Origin: an uncultured Clostridia bacterium
GTDB lineage: Bacteria > Bacillota > Clostridia > TANB77 > CAG-508
NCBI GenBank assembly: GCA_944388035.1
Contig: CALXHF010000003.1
Coordinates: forward strand, 62,001-126,000
DNA: 64,000 nucleotides
Direction: 5' to 3'
A program made the position numbers and the translations under genes. Positions 37,070 to 46,580 of this stretch are shown one piece after another. Every line of letters begins with the position of its first letter. Position 1 is the stretch's first letter. The notes below the pieces were generated by a model. The model ran no database searches. It had not been told where the DNA came from and was given only the letters and a program-made list of their open reading frames with translations.

Positions 37070-37865
37070 ACAAGATTTTTTAAAAGACTATAGAAAACAA
37101 GAAGATAAAATGTTACTTGCTCAAGTATTAGACAAAATAGAATTTGTAAAAGCAAGAGGAAAATTAGAATATACAGATTTTTTAGATATGTATCAAATAT
37201 CATTAGTAGAGAATTTTTTAAAGAAAATGAAATTTGAAAATTATAAATTATATGGTGGTTATGAAGAGGCAGAAAGAAAAGTTTTAATAATATATCCAGA
37301 TAAATATGATGAAATAATGTTAGAAAAAAATTATTCAAAAATATTAAAAGTAGTAAGAGTAATTTTACCAGAAGAAGAAAAAGGAAAATATACACATAGA
37401 AATTATTTAGGTGGAATAGTTAAATTAGGTTTAAAAAGAGAAAAGGTTGGAGATATTTTAGTTGGAGATGATGGAGCAGATATTATAGTAATGGAAGATT
37501 TTTCAGAAATACTAAAAAAAGAACTTCCATCACTTACTAGGTTTGAAAATAGTAAAATAGAGCTAATCGAATTGGAAAACTTAAGAAAAAAAGAAGTAAA
37601 AATAGAGGATGTAAAAATAATAGTACCTTCACTAAGATTAGATAATATAGTATCAGATTTAGCAAGAACATCTAGAAGTAAAGCAAAACAAATAATAGAA
37701 CAAGAAAGAGTTTTTATAAATGGACAAAACGAAACAAAATTATCAAAACAAATAAAATTAAGCGATGTTATTACAATAAGAGGAAAAGGAAGATTTGTAA
37801 TAAAAGAATTTGAAGGAACAACAAGAAGCGGAAGAGCAGTAATAGTAGTAGAAAAATACATTTGA
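37062..37865 (+). CDS. ylmH: YlmH/RqcP2-like S4-domain RNA-binding protein
   Basis: 267 residues. The N-terminal half (KQEDKMLLAQVLDKI, FLDMYQISLVENFL, HRNYLGGIVKLGLKREKVGDILV) is the YlmH-specific domain. The S4 fold spans about residues 185-255: RLDNIVSDLARTSRSKAKQII, then VFINGQ and KLSDVITIRGKGRF. Characterised homologues bind the 50S-peptidyl-tRNA complex in ribosome-associated quality control. It overlaps dxs by 8 bases. The TGA stop is supplied by the first bases of a palindromic repeat. Confidence 0.9.
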   Translation: MNKQDFLKDYRKQEDKMLLAQVLDKIEFVKARGKLEYTDFLDMYQISLVENFLKKMKFENYKLYGGYEEAERKVLIIYPDKYDEIMLEKNYSKILKVVRVILPEEEKGKYTHRNYLGGIVKLGLKREKVGDILVGDDGADIIVMEDFSEILKKELPSLTRFENSKIELIELENLRKKEVKIEDVKIIVPSLRLDNIVSDLARTSRSKAKQIIEQERVFINGQNETKLSKQIKLSDVITIRGKGRFVIKEFEGTTRSGRAVIVVEKYI

Positions 37866-37949
37866 GAAAAATGGGGACGGGGCTTTTTTGTCTCACTTTG
37901 AAAAATATTGTAAAAGTGAGACAAAAAAGCCCCGTCCCCAAAATTCTCA
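37863..37949. repeat. Dispersed palindromic repeat, copy 3 (complete)
   Basis: TGAGAA...GGGGACGGGGC-TTTTTTGTCTCAC faces GTGAGACAAAAAA-GCCCCGTCCCC...TTCTCA, an almost perfect hairpin of 80-plus bases. It fills the whole gap between the convergent ylmH and mutS2 genes, overlaps both stop codons, and probably terminates both. Confidence 0.9.
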
Positions 37950-40334
37950 TTTTAGTTCTACGATTGTTACTCCCATTTCTCCTTCTCCATATGTTCCAAG
38001 TCTAAATGATTTTACGTGTGGGTTTGTTTTTAAAAACTTATGTATTCCTTTCATTAGTTTTCCTGTTCCTTTACCGTGAACTATGCTAACACTTGTTAGT
38101 TTTGAAAGTGAGCTATCGTCTAAAAATTTATCTACTACAAATGTTGCTTCTTCTACATTAAGCCCTATAACATTTATTTCTGGTTTTATATTTTTTACTT
38201 TAGATAAATTAGAATATGTAGATGTTAAAGTATTATTTCTATCGGTTTTATCATTGCTGTTTTTAATATTAGAGTTTTCATTATGAGCTTTTTCTAATTC
38301 ATTAATTGATACACTAGTTTTAATCATACCAATTTGTACTTGTACTTCGTTTGATTTTGATGGTCTTGAAAGTATAATTCCGTTTTTGTTAAACTTTCTA
38401 ACAAATACAGTCATATTTGGTTTTATTTCACTTATATCTAAAGAATTTAGAGTAGATGTTTTTTTCTTATCATCGTTTTCTAAAGTATGAATTTCATTTA
38501 TTTTTTTATTTAATTTATTCCTAAGGTTTTCAGCAGATTTAGTATCTTTTATATTATTTAATTCTTTTATTATTTCATTTGCTTCATCTTTTGCATCTAA
38601 TAAAATATTTCTTGCTTCAACTTTTGCTTTGTTTATAATATCTTGTTCTTGTTTTTGTAAATTTTCATTATTTAAAATAAGAGATTTTTCTAAATTAGAA
38701 ATATTTTCTAATTTTGTATCAATTTCTAGTTTTTCTTCTTCAATTTTAGATTTTTGGTCATAAATATTTTTTAAAAGTTCTTCAAAGTCTATTTGTTCTT
38801 TTGACATCATAGATTTTGCTTTGTTTATAATTGAATTAGGTAGTCCTAAGTTTTTACTAATTGCAAAAGCATTACTTTTACCAGGAATTCCAACTAATAA
38901 GTGGTATATAGGAGACATTGTTTCTACATTAAATTCAACAGATGCATTTTCAAAACCGTTATTTAATAGGGCGTATTGTTTTAATTCTTGGTAATGTGTA
39001 GTTGCAATTGTTAAACTTCCTAAACTATATAAATATTCTAAAATACTAATTGCAAGGTTAGCCCCCTCTATAGGGTCTGTTCCTGAACCTAATTCATCTA
39101 CTAATATTAAAGATTCTTTGCTTGCATTTTTTATTATTTTTACTATATTTAACATATGTGATGAAAATGTACTTAAAGAATCTTGTATGCTCTGGTCATC
39201 TCCAATATCTGCAAATATTTTATCAAAAACATATATTTTAGAGCCTTCTGATGTAGGTATGTTTAAACCAGAGCAAGCCATACAAGTAATCAAGCCAACA
39301 GTTTTTAATGCTACAGTTTTACCTCCTGTATTTGGACCTGTAATTAGTAATGTGTTAAAATCTTTGCCAAGAGACAGAGTAATCGGAACAACTTTATTTT
39401 CATCTATTAATGGATGACATGCATTTTTTAGTTCGATTTGTTTTTCTTTACTAAGAATAGGAGTTATTCCGTTTATTTTTCTTGAGTATTTGGCTTTAGC
39501 AAATATAAAGTCAAGTTTCCCAATTAATTCTACATCTTGTTTTAATTCTTCTATATAAGGTGCAAATAAAAAAGAAAGTTTTTGTAAAATTTTTTCTATT
39601 TCATATTCTTCTTCTACTTTTAATTTATTAATTTCATTATTCATCTCAAAAATTGAAGTTGGTTCAATAAATAAAGTAGAACCAGCATTTGATACATCGT
39701 GTACAAACCCTTTTACTTGTGATTTATATTCTTCTTTTACAGGGATAACAAACCTATCATTTCTAATTGTTATAATATTATCTTGTAAATATTTAGAAAA
39801 TTTTCGGTGTATCATTTCATTTAATTTATTTCTAATATCTTGTTCTAAGTTTTTTTGTTTTTTTCTTATATTTTTTAATTCTAAAGAAGCATCATCTTCT
39901 ATTAATCCTTCAAAAGAAATACATTTTTCTATTTCTTCTATGATATTTTTATTAGTGTAAAGTGTATCAAATAAATTAGACAAAATAGGAAAATCATCTT
40001 TATTTATATAATCTTTATCAAAATATTTTTTTAATTCAAAAGAATTTTTTAATATTATATTTAAGTTTAAGATAGCAGGAATAGAAAGAGAATTTCCACT
40101 TTCTAAATTTTTAATACTTAAATTAATATCAAAAAAATCATAAAAATTTGGTTCTGAATTTTTATAAATTAATAAAACAGCTTCAGAAGTTTCTTCTAAA
40201 GTTTTTTCTACTTCATTATAATTATTATTTGGTCTTAATTTTGATGTAATTTCTTTTCCTTTTGTAGTTATACAAAAACCAAGTAAAATTTCTAATATTT
40301 TATCAAATTCTAATTTCTTTAAATTAATATCCAT
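37947..40334 (-). CDS. mutS2: MutS2 (ribosome-collision/recombination ATPase with Smr domain)
   Basis: 795 residues from the ATG at 40334, behind AGGAGATTTCAG; a longer frame to 40385 lacks a site. MutS core and clamp regions precede the ATPase: TGPNTGGKTVALKTVGL, DIGDDQSIQDSLSTFSSH and LVDELGSGTDPIEGA. A long KOW/coiled region and a C-terminal Smr nuclease domain with VHGKGTGKL and GEGEMGVTIVEL follow. MutS2 (RqcU in Bacillus) splits collided ribosomes and also suppresses recombination. It faces ylmH, another quality-control factor. Confidence 0.97.
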   Translation of the reverse strand: MDINLKKLEFDKILEILLGFCITTKGKEITSKLRPNNNYNEVEKTLEETSEAVLLIYKNSEPNFYDFFDINLSIKNLESGNSLSIPAILNLNIILKNSFELKKYFDKDYINKDDFPILSNLFDTLYTNKNIIEEIEKCISFEGLIEDDASLELKNIRKKQKNLEQDIRNKLNEMIHRKFSKYLQDNIITIRNDRFVIPVKEEYKSQVKGFVHDVSNAGSTLFIEPTSIFEMNNEINKLKVEEEYEIEKILQKLSFLFAPYIEELKQDVELIGKLDFIFAKAKYSRKINGITPILSKEKQIELKNACHPLIDENKVVPITLSLGKDFNTLLITGPNTGGKTVALKTVGLITCMACSGLNIPTSEGSKIYVFDKIFADIGDDQSIQDSLSTFSSHMLNIVKIIKNASKESLILVDELGSGTDPIEGANLAISILEYLYSLGSLTIATTHYQELKQYALLNNGFENASVEFNVETMSPIYHLLVGIPGKSNAFAISKNLGLPNSIINKAKSMMSKEQIDFEELLKNIYDQKSKIEEEKLEIDTKLENISNLEKSLILNNENLQKQEQDIINKAKVEARNILLDAKDEANEIIKELNNIKDTKSAENLRNKLNKKINEIHTLENDDKKKTSTLNSLDISEIKPNMTVFVRKFNKNGIILSRPSKSNEVQVQIGMIKTSVSINELEKAHNENSNIKNSNDKTDRNNTLTSTYSNLSKVKNIKPEINVIGLNVEEATFVVDKFLDDSSLSKLTSVSIVHGKGTGKLMKGIHKFLKTNPHVKSFRLGTYGEGEMGVTIVELK

Positions 40335-40387
40335 TCTGAAATCTCCTAACACATTAATTATACTAGGAAATAAAGGTTTAGTCAAAT

Positions 40388-40416
40388 TTGATTTTATGTC
40401 AATAACATGATATAAT
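40388..40416 (+). promoter_or_regulatory. Promoter of the 157-residue hypothetical gene
   Basis: TTGATT (40388-40393), 17 bases, TATAAT (40411-40416), in the divergent gap with mutS2. Confidence 0.75.
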
Positions 40417-40467
40417 ATAAATATGCGTTAGCAATATTTGTTGGTCAAAGTGTTGTAAGGAGAAAAA

Positions 40468-40941
40468 ATGACTGAGACGATTGGAACGACGATTCTGAGG
40501 AAGATGGAAGAAGGGCAAGACAAGCTTTACTTTATAAATGAGATTGGTAGGATAGATGCAGTAATAGATGATGATACAAATATGGCAGAAGGAGTTTTAC
40601 ACATAACTATTTGTGCTACAACGCCTAAAAAGGAAGTGGAGAGTAAAGAAGAACTGGCAAAGAATATAATTCAAGTTCTTATTGGATGCTTTTCTGAAGA
40701 TGGAGAAGAAACTGAAGGATGGTGGAAGAACGTATCTAAGATTGATGCTAGTATTCGACTAGGAAGTCCTTTCTCAGAAAACTATTTTACATCCTATGAT
40801 GTTCCGATTGTTGTAGCAAGAGATGCTCACGACCCAGAAGCTATTTTTGATTCTTGGTATTCTGAATATAAGGATGCTGAGTTCCAAAACTCAATAACTC
40901 CATATGTTGAATGGGTGATGTGGGAATTAGAGTGCATATAA
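40468..40941 (+). CDS. Hypothetical acidic cytoplasmic protein
   Basis: 157 residues behind AAGGAG. It is acidic, Trp-rich at the end (GWWKNV, DSWYSEY, VEWVMWELECI), with no membrane segment, signal or recognised motif. The first 15 codons use ACG, CTG and AGG, unusually GC-rich for this genome. It is a single-gene unit with its own promoter and strong terminator. Confidence 0.7.
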   Translation: MTETIGTTILRKMEEGQDKLYFINEIGRIDAVIDDDTNMAEGVLHITICATTPKKEVESKEELAKNIIQVLIGCFSEDGEETEGWWKNVSKIDASIRLGSPFSENYFTSYDVPIVVARDAHDPEAIFDSWYSEYKDAEFQNSITPYVEWVMWELECI

Positions 40942-40991
40942 AACTAGCTTACTTAAAGCATCGACCAACAAAAAAAGTTGGATAATTATCC

Positions 40992-41033
40992 AAAACTGAA
41001 AAAGACTTCGAAAGAGGTCTTTTTCAGTTTTGT
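40992..41033 (+). terminator. Strong terminator after the hypothetical gene
   Basis: AAAACTGAAAAAGAC pairs with GTCTTTTTCAGTTTT, 15 bp. Confidence 0.92.
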
Positions 41034-41132
41034 TTAAATAATATTTTATAAAAATTAATTTTAAAAATAAATTGCAAAAGGATAAAAAATGTGATATAAA
41101 AAAGATAATAAATTTAAGAAGAAGGTGAATTG

Positions 41133-41867
41133 ATGATAAAAGCTTACGCAAAATCTGACGTCGGAAAAGTAAGGGAGATAAATGAGGACTCTTTTTATAT
41201 ATCTGATTCGCTAGATGAAATACAATTATATATCTTAGCTGATGGTATGGGAGGCTATAAAGGTGGAGAAGTTGCGAGCAAGCTTGCAATTCAGTCTGCT
41301 AAAAATTATATAGAAAGTAATTTTAAAGAAATAGAAAAAGATAAAGATAGCATTATTCAATTAGTTGGAAGTAGCATTGAATATGCAAATATGATTGTAT
41401 ATGAAAAGTCAAAAGAAAATAAAGAATTAAATGGAATGGGTACTACTTTAGATGTTTGCTTAATATATAATAATAGAGTGTTTATTGGACATGTTGGAGA
41501 TAGCAGAGTATATAGAATAAGAAAAGAATTTATGAGAAAATTAACACAAGACCACAGTTATGTACAAAAATTAGTAAAAGATGGTACTATAACAAAAGAA
41601 GAAGCAGTGCATCACCCACAAAAGAATATGTTAATGAAAGCACTAGGTTGTAATGCTTTTGTAGAGCCAGATGTTATGGTAAAAGGATTTTTAAAAGATG
41701 ATATTTTAATAATGAACTCAGACGGACTAACAAATTTAGTATCACAAGAAGAAATTTTTAAAGAAGCTAAAAAAGATATAGAACAAGCACCAAAAGAACT
41801 AGTAAATTTAGCAAATGAAAAAGGTGGATATGATAATATAACAGTGATTATAATTAAAAACATATAA
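41133..41867 (+). CDS. prpC: PP2C-type serine/threonine phosphatase (PrpC/Stp)
   Basis: 244 residues from the ATG at 41133, behind GAAGGTG. It reverses phosphorylation by the neighbouring kinase. Metal-site motifs: VREINEDSFY (first Asp), LADGMGGYKGGEVAS, GMGTTLDVCLI, GHVGDSRVYRI, LTQDHSYVQ and, at the end, GGYDNITVIII. The kinase gene starts 40 bases later, a conserved pair in Firmicutes. Confidence 0.96.
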   Translation: MIKAYAKSDVGKVREINEDSFYISDSLDEIQLYILADGMGGYKGGEVASKLAIQSAKNYIESNFKEIEKDKDSIIQLVGSSIEYANMIVYEKSKENKELNGMGTTLDVCLIYNNRVFIGHVGDSRVYRIRKEFMRKLTQDHSYVQKLVKDGTITKEEAVHHPQKNMLMKALGCNAFVEPDVMVKGFLKDDILIMNSDGLTNLVSQEEIFKEAKKDIEQAPKELVNLANEKGGYDNITVIIIKNI

Positions 41868-41907
41868 CGTTCTACAAAATAAACATTATTTAAGGAGAGA
41901 TAAAATT

Positions 41908-43911
41908 ATGAATTTAGAAGGTAAACTATTAGGTGGTAGATATGAAATTATCGAGAAAATAGGAAATGGTGGGATGGCTACCGTTTATAGAGCAACAGAT
42001 AAAGTTTTAAAAAGAGACGTTGCTGTAAAAATATTAAGAGATGAGTTTACAACAGATGAAGAGTTTATCAAAAGATTTGAAGTAGAAGCACAGTCAGCAG
42101 CAAGATTGACACACCCCAATATAGTATCAATATATGATGTAGGTGTAGAAGATAATTTTAATTATATTGTTATGGAGTTAATTAGAGGAAAGACTTTAAA
42201 AGAAATAATATTAGAAGAAAAAGGGCCACTTCCTTGGAAATGGTCAGTAAATGTAGCAATTCAAATTGCATCAGCATTAGAAACAGCTCATAGAAATAAT
42301 ATTATACATAGAGATATAAAACCACATAATATTATAATTACAGAGGATGGAATTGCTAAGGTAACAGATTTTGGTATAGCAAAAGCAGTTTCAAATTCAA
42401 CTATTACAGCATTTGGAACAACAATTGGTTCTGTACACTATTTTTCACCAGAACACGCAAGAGGAGGATTTACAGACGCTAAATCAGATTTATATTCATT
42501 AGGTGTTGTTTTATATGAAATGGTAACAGGCAAAGTTCCATTTGATGCAGATACACCAGTATCTGTTGCATTAAAACATATGCAAGAAAAACCAGAAGAA
42601 CCAATAGAAGTAAACCCAAATGTGCCTATGGCTGTAAATAAAATAATAATGAAAGCATTGCAAAAAGATACAAATTTTAGATATCAAACAGCAACAGATA
42701 TGTTAGAAGATTTAAGAAAAGCATTGAAGAACCCTGACGGTGATTTTGTAGATGATGAAGAATATGACCCAACTGCCAAAACTCAAGTATTACATACAGA
42801 AATGTATAATAATATAAGAGGAGATAAAAGACAAAACGAAGACTCTAAAAAAGATGGAAAATTTAAAGCTTTTATAAAAAGACATAAAAAACTAAGTATA
42901 TTTATAGGTCTTATATTATTATTTACATTAAGCTTAGGTGGAACGATGCTAGCATTAAACTTAACAAACCCAGCAGAAGTTGATATGCCAAATGTAGTTG
43001 GTTTATCTCAAGATGAAGCAAAACAAGATATAGAAGAAGCAAAACTTGTATTTGAAGTAGCAAGTGAAGAATATAATAAAGATGTTCCAGAAGGATTTGT
43101 AATATCACAAAAAGCAGAAGATGATTTAGGAGATTTTACAACTACACCAGAAAATAAAAAAGTAAAAGAAGGAAGTAAAGTTTTAGTCAAAATAAGTAAA
43201 GGACAAGAAAAAACTACTGTTCCAAATGTAGAAGGTAAAGAAAAAGAAGAAGCTATAAAAATGCTTGAAGATGCTAAGTTAGAAGTAGAAGTTATTGAAG
43301 AAACAAGTAAGACAGTTCAAGAAGGTTATGTAATTAGCCAAGAGACAGATCCAGATAGTGAAGCTTTTGCAGGTGATACTGTAAAAATTCACGTAAGTAC
43401 AGGAACAGGTATTAAACAAGTAACTGTAATTAGTGTAATTGGTCAAGATGAAGCTACTGCTAAATCTAATTTAGAAAACTTAGGTTTGAAGGTTAATGTG
43501 TCATATATAGAAGCAACATCTAATAATGGAAAAGTTACAGCACAAAGTATTGATGCAAATAAAACAGTTGATGAAGGTACAACAATAACGATAACAGTAA
43601 ATCAAGTAGCAGAAGACAAAACGGTAAATGCAACTATTGATGTTAAAGCAATTACAGGTGGATATGAAGAAAACTCAGAAGGAGAAGATGAAAGTAATGT
43701 TGTTAAAACTGTAAATATTGAAATAAAAGTAGGAGATAATACAGTATACACAGATTCAAATGTTGATAAAAATACAACTAACAAGAGTGCAAGCATTAGT
43801 GGTAGAGGCTCACAAAGAGTAACATTAACAATTACAGATAGTAATGGAGGAAACTGGACAAGAACACAAACTGTTAATTTTGACAGTGCATCATCAATAA
43901 GTTTTAAATAA
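41908..43911 (+). CDS. prkC: PASTA-domain Ser/Thr kinase (PrkC-type)
   Basis: 667 residues. The cytoplasmic kinase domain covers about 1-275: glycine loop IGNGGMATVY, Lys41, HRDIKPHN (134-141), DFG (154-156) and SPEHARGG. A juxtamembrane basic stretch leads to one membrane segment (about 330-351). Outside are three PASTA domains (about 358-570), each opening with a VPNV/MPNVVG-like motif, and a C-terminal beta domain. PASTA domains bind muropeptides and beta-lactams, linking wall state to growth and spore germination. AAGGAGAG precedes the ATG. Confidence 0.97.
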   Translation: MNLEGKLLGGRYEIIEKIGNGGMATVYRATDKVLKRDVAVKILRDEFTTDEEFIKRFEVEAQSAARLTHPNIVSIYDVGVEDNFNYIVMELIRGKTLKEIILEEKGPLPWKWSVNVAIQIASALETAHRNNIIHRDIKPHNIIITEDGIAKVTDFGIAKAVSNSTITAFGTTIGSVHYFSPEHARGGFTDAKSDLYSLGVVLYEMVTGKVPFDADTPVSVALKHMQEKPEEPIEVNPNVPMAVNKIIMKALQKDTNFRYQTATDMLEDLRKALKNPDGDFVDDEEYDPTAKTQVLHTEMYNNIRGDKRQNEDSKKDGKFKAFIKRHKKLSIFIGLILLFTLSLGGTMLALNLTNPAEVDMPNVVGLSQDEAKQDIEEAKLVFEVASEEYNKDVPEGFVISQKAEDDLGDFTTTPENKKVKEGSKVLVKISKGQEKTTVPNVEGKEKEEAIKMLEDAKLEVEVIEETSKTVQEGYVISQETDPDSEAFAGDTVKIHVSTGTGIKQVTVISVIGQDEATAKSNLENLGLKVNVSYIEATSNNGKVTAQSIDANKTVDEGTTITITVNQVAEDKTVNATIDVKAITGGYEENSEGEDESNVVKTVNIEIKVGDNTVYTDSNVDKNTTNKSASISGRGSQRVTLTITDSNGGNWTRTQTVNFDSASSISFK

Positions 43912-43916
43912 AAAAG

Positions 43917-43957
43917 AAATCATAACCACGGTTTTACACGTGATTATGATTTTTTTC
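43917..43957 (+). terminator. prkC terminator
   Basis: AAATCATAA pairs with TTATGATTT around a CACG-containing loop and is followed by a T run. Confidence 0.8.
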
Positions 43958-44009
43958 TTGACAAAAACTGTTTACAGGTGTAAACTATAAGCAAGTTTAC
44001 AAATGTAAC
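43958..44009 (+). promoter_or_regulatory. Promoter with two BlaI-type operators
   Basis: TTGACA (43958-43963) and TAAACT 17 bases later form the promoter. TTTACAGGTGTAAA (43971-43984) overlaps the -10 region, and GTTTACAAATGTAAC (43995-44009) lies just after it. Both match the TTACA-n2-TGTAA dyad of BlaI/MecI repressors, implying autoregulation of the gene pair behind. Confidence 0.88.
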
Positions 44010-44026
44010 TTTTTAAGGAGGATAAA

Positions 44027-44398
44027 ATGAAAAAATACGAAATAACAGATGCAGAACTAGAAATAATGAAAGTTTTATGGGAAAATGGGGAGCTTACATT
44101 AAATGAAATAGTAGAGCTTTTAAGTAAAAAAGAAGAAAAAAATAAAAGTACAATAAAAACACTTTTATATAGATTAATAGAAAAGAAAAGTGTAAAGTCA
44201 ATTACAAATAAAGGAAAGGAAAATACATATAGAGCAGAAATAGAAAAAGAAGAATATTTAGAAAAAGAAAATGAGACATTTTTAAAGAAATTATATAATG
44301 GAAGTACAAATAAATTATTATTAAACTTTGTAGAAGAAAAGAAAATAACAAAAAAAGATTTAGAGGACTTACTTACACTAATAGAAAGTGAGGACTAA
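44027..44398 (+). CDS. BlaI/MecI/CopY-family repressor
   Basis: 123 residues. The winged helix reads ITDAELEIMKVLWENGELTLNEIVELL, then NKSTIKTLLYRLIEKKSVKS, the standard BlaI DNA-binding pattern. The C-terminal helix for dimerisation ends LEDLLTLIESED. AAGGAGG precedes the ATG. Two matching dyads lie in its promoter. The M56 peptidase gene starts 3 bases after its stop; in characterised pairs that peptidase cleaves the repressor to induce the regulon. Confidence 0.95.
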   Translation: MKKYEITDAELEIMKVLWENGELTLNEIVELLSKKEEKNKSTIKTLLYRLIEKKSVKSITNKGKENTYRAEIEKEEYLEKENETFLKKLYNGSTNKLLLNFVEEKKITKKDLEDLLTLIESED

Positions 44399-44401
44399 TA
44401 T

Positions 44402-46564
44402 ATGTATAAAATTTTTTATAATATATTATATGCATCAATAATCACAAGCATATTAGGAATAGTAATACTATTATTTAGAAAAACATTTGATAAAAAAATA
44501 TCACCAACATATAAATTTGTTATGTGGGGGCTTATGTTTTTTACACTTATATTTCCGTTTAGGATAACTCTTCAGTCTAACAATTCACATAAATTCTTAA
44601 TAAGCTCATTAATAGATAAAATAGAAAATATAAAAGAAAGTTTAATTTTAAACGAAGTAGGAAAAACAATTATCTATATATGGTTTGCTGTAATGTGTAT
44701 AATTTTTATTTATTATATAATAACAAGCATAATTTTTAAGAAAATGATAGGAAATAAAGAAGTAAAAGATAAAAAAATATTAGAAATCTTAGAATTTTCT
44801 AAAAAACAAATGGGAATAAAAAAAGAAATAAAATTAATAAAACAAGAATATAAAAAAATACCTTGTATATATGGTTTATTTAAAACAAAAATATTAGTAA
44901 CAGATGAAATACTAAAAAAAGATGAAGAAAGTTTAAAATATATATTTATGCACGAACTTGCACATTTCAAAAGAAAGGATTTAATATTAAATAAAATATT
45001 AATAGCAATTACAACAGTGCATTGGTTTAATATAGGTTTATGGTATTGCTTCAAACAAATAAGACAAGATATGGAATTAAAAGCAGACGAGATGGTATTA
45101 GAAAAAATTGGAAAGCAAGAAGAAAAATCATATGCAAAAACATTAGTAAAACTAATTCCAATATCTAATAATGAAAAACAGCCAGTAAAATTACTATGTG
45201 TAACAGATGAAAAAAAGAATATGGAAAGAAGAATAAATATGATTAAATTATCAGATAAATTTAAAGAATATAAATCTTTAATAGGAATAACAACGCTTTT
45301 AATAGTATTATGTATAGGAACATTTATATTTACAAGAATAGAGCCAAAAGAAGAAACAAGAGTGGTAAATAGTTTCCAATATTTTGAAACACCAGATAGA
45401 ATAGTATATAAAGAAAAAAACACAGATAATTATTATGTGTTTAAAAAAGGTGAAAGTAGTTATACAGATATTTTAAATGAAATAATAAAAGTATTTGATA
45501 GTAAAGAAGAAGGAATACAAGTATCAAAAGAAGATATTGAAGCAATAGAAAAAAATCAAAATTATATAGAACTTGATTATGACACAATAAGTAAAAATTA
45601 TGTGATTGCATATGAGGAAGATTTGAATAATATAATCTTAAGAAATGATAATGGAGGTCAAGTTGTAAAACAAAGTATCAAAGAAGAATATAAAAAAGAA
45701 TTACAAGAAAAGTTAGATGAGAAAATATTAATGGATGCTTCTTGCTATCATATGGGAGATAATAAACAATATATTTTAAACAATAAGGAAATAGAAGATG
45801 ATATTATTACTAAAAATGTATCTGGACTAACATTATATGAAAGTGGAATATATGGAATAAAAATACAAAATAAACAAAAATTAGATGAAATATTAAATAG
45901 ATATAATGTAACTTTAGAAGAACAGATAAATGATGATGTATTCCAAAAATCAGATGTAATAATTATGATATCAAAATATGATATAGAAAAAATAGAAACA
46001 AGAATAGGTGGTTTAACTTACTTTTTCACAGGAAGCAAATTGAATAATAGTTATATTGTAAATGTATTTCAAGCAAGCAAAGCAATTAATACAAATTGTA
46101 TTTATAGAAATTTAGATAATACTATTTCTAATAGCACAAGTAATAGTTATTACGTAGTCAATGATAATATAAGTAATGCCGAAAATGAAAATTCGTCTAA
46201 TATAGAAACAGAAGTTAAAATAACGAAAGAAGAAGCTGCAAAAATTTCAGAAAAGGAAGCTAAAAAAGAAAAATACCAATATCAAGGTTGGGAGTCAGAT
46301 TTTTCAGCAACAGAAGTGTGGGTAGATGAAAATGGTAATTATGAAATATCAGGAGAATTATTATACTCATTAGATGACATACATAAAGCTTATTATTGGG
46401 AAGAAAATTGGGCTGTGAAAGATAGTAATGGAAATAATTTATATAAAGGTCAGCCAGTATGGTGTATACGTTTAGGAGATAAAAACGACCCATTAACAAA
46501 TTTGTATATATATGTAGATGCAAATAATGGAGATGTAGTAGGAGCAGGACAAGCAAGTGATTAA
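44402..46564 (+). CDS. BlaR1-like M56 membrane metallopeptidase with PepSY-like C-terminus
   Basis: 720 residues. Membrane segments occur near residues 8-25, 38-55, 85-105 and 295-312. The zinc motif HELAH (184-188) sits in FMHELAHFKRKDLILN, followed by a downstream ELKADEMV Glu. The outer part is not the penicillin-binding sensor of BlaR1: no SxxK/KTG arrangement is visible. It ends in a PepSY-like module (KITKEEAAKISEKEA, then VWCIRLGD and IYVDANNGDVVGAG). It likely senses something other than covalent beta-lactam binding. Confidence 0.9.
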   Translation: MYKIFYNILYASIITSILGIVILLFRKTFDKKISPTYKFVMWGLMFFTLIFPFRITLQSNNSHKFLISSLIDKIENIKESLILNEVGKTIIYIWFAVMCIIFIYYIITSIIFKKMIGNKEVKDKKILEILEFSKKQMGIKKEIKLIKQEYKKIPCIYGLFKTKILVTDEILKKDEESLKYIFMHELAHFKRKDLILNKILIAITTVHWFNIGLWYCFKQIRQDMELKADEMVLEKIGKQEEKSYAKTLVKLIPISNNEKQPVKLLCVTDEKKNMERRINMIKLSDKFKEYKSLIGITTLLIVLCIGTFIFTRIEPKEETRVVNSFQYFETPDRIVYKEKNTDNYYVFKKGESSYTDILNEIIKVFDSKEEGIQVSKEDIEAIEKNQNYIELDYDTISKNYVIAYEEDLNNIILRNDNGGQVVKQSIKEEYKKELQEKLDEKILMDASCYHMGDNKQYILNNKEIEDDIITKNVSGLTLYESGIYGIKIQNKQKLDEILNRYNVTLEEQINDDVFQKSDVIIMISKYDIEKIETRIGGLTYFFTGSKLNNSYIVNVFQASKAINTNCIYRNLDNTISNSTSNSYYVVNDNISNAENENSSNIETEVKITKEEAAKISEKEAKKEKYQYQGWESDFSATEVWVDENGNYEISGELLYSLDDIHKAYYWEENWAVKDSNGNNLYKGQPVWCIRLGDKNDPLTNLYIYVDANNGDVVGAGQASD

Positions 46565-46580
46565 AAAGGAATAATAAAAA

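Noticed and set aside
46200..46564. A BlaR1 penicillin-sensor domain in the C-terminus of the M56 peptidase
   Set aside because: No SxxK, SxN or KTG set with proper spacing is present; the segment looks PepSY-like instead.
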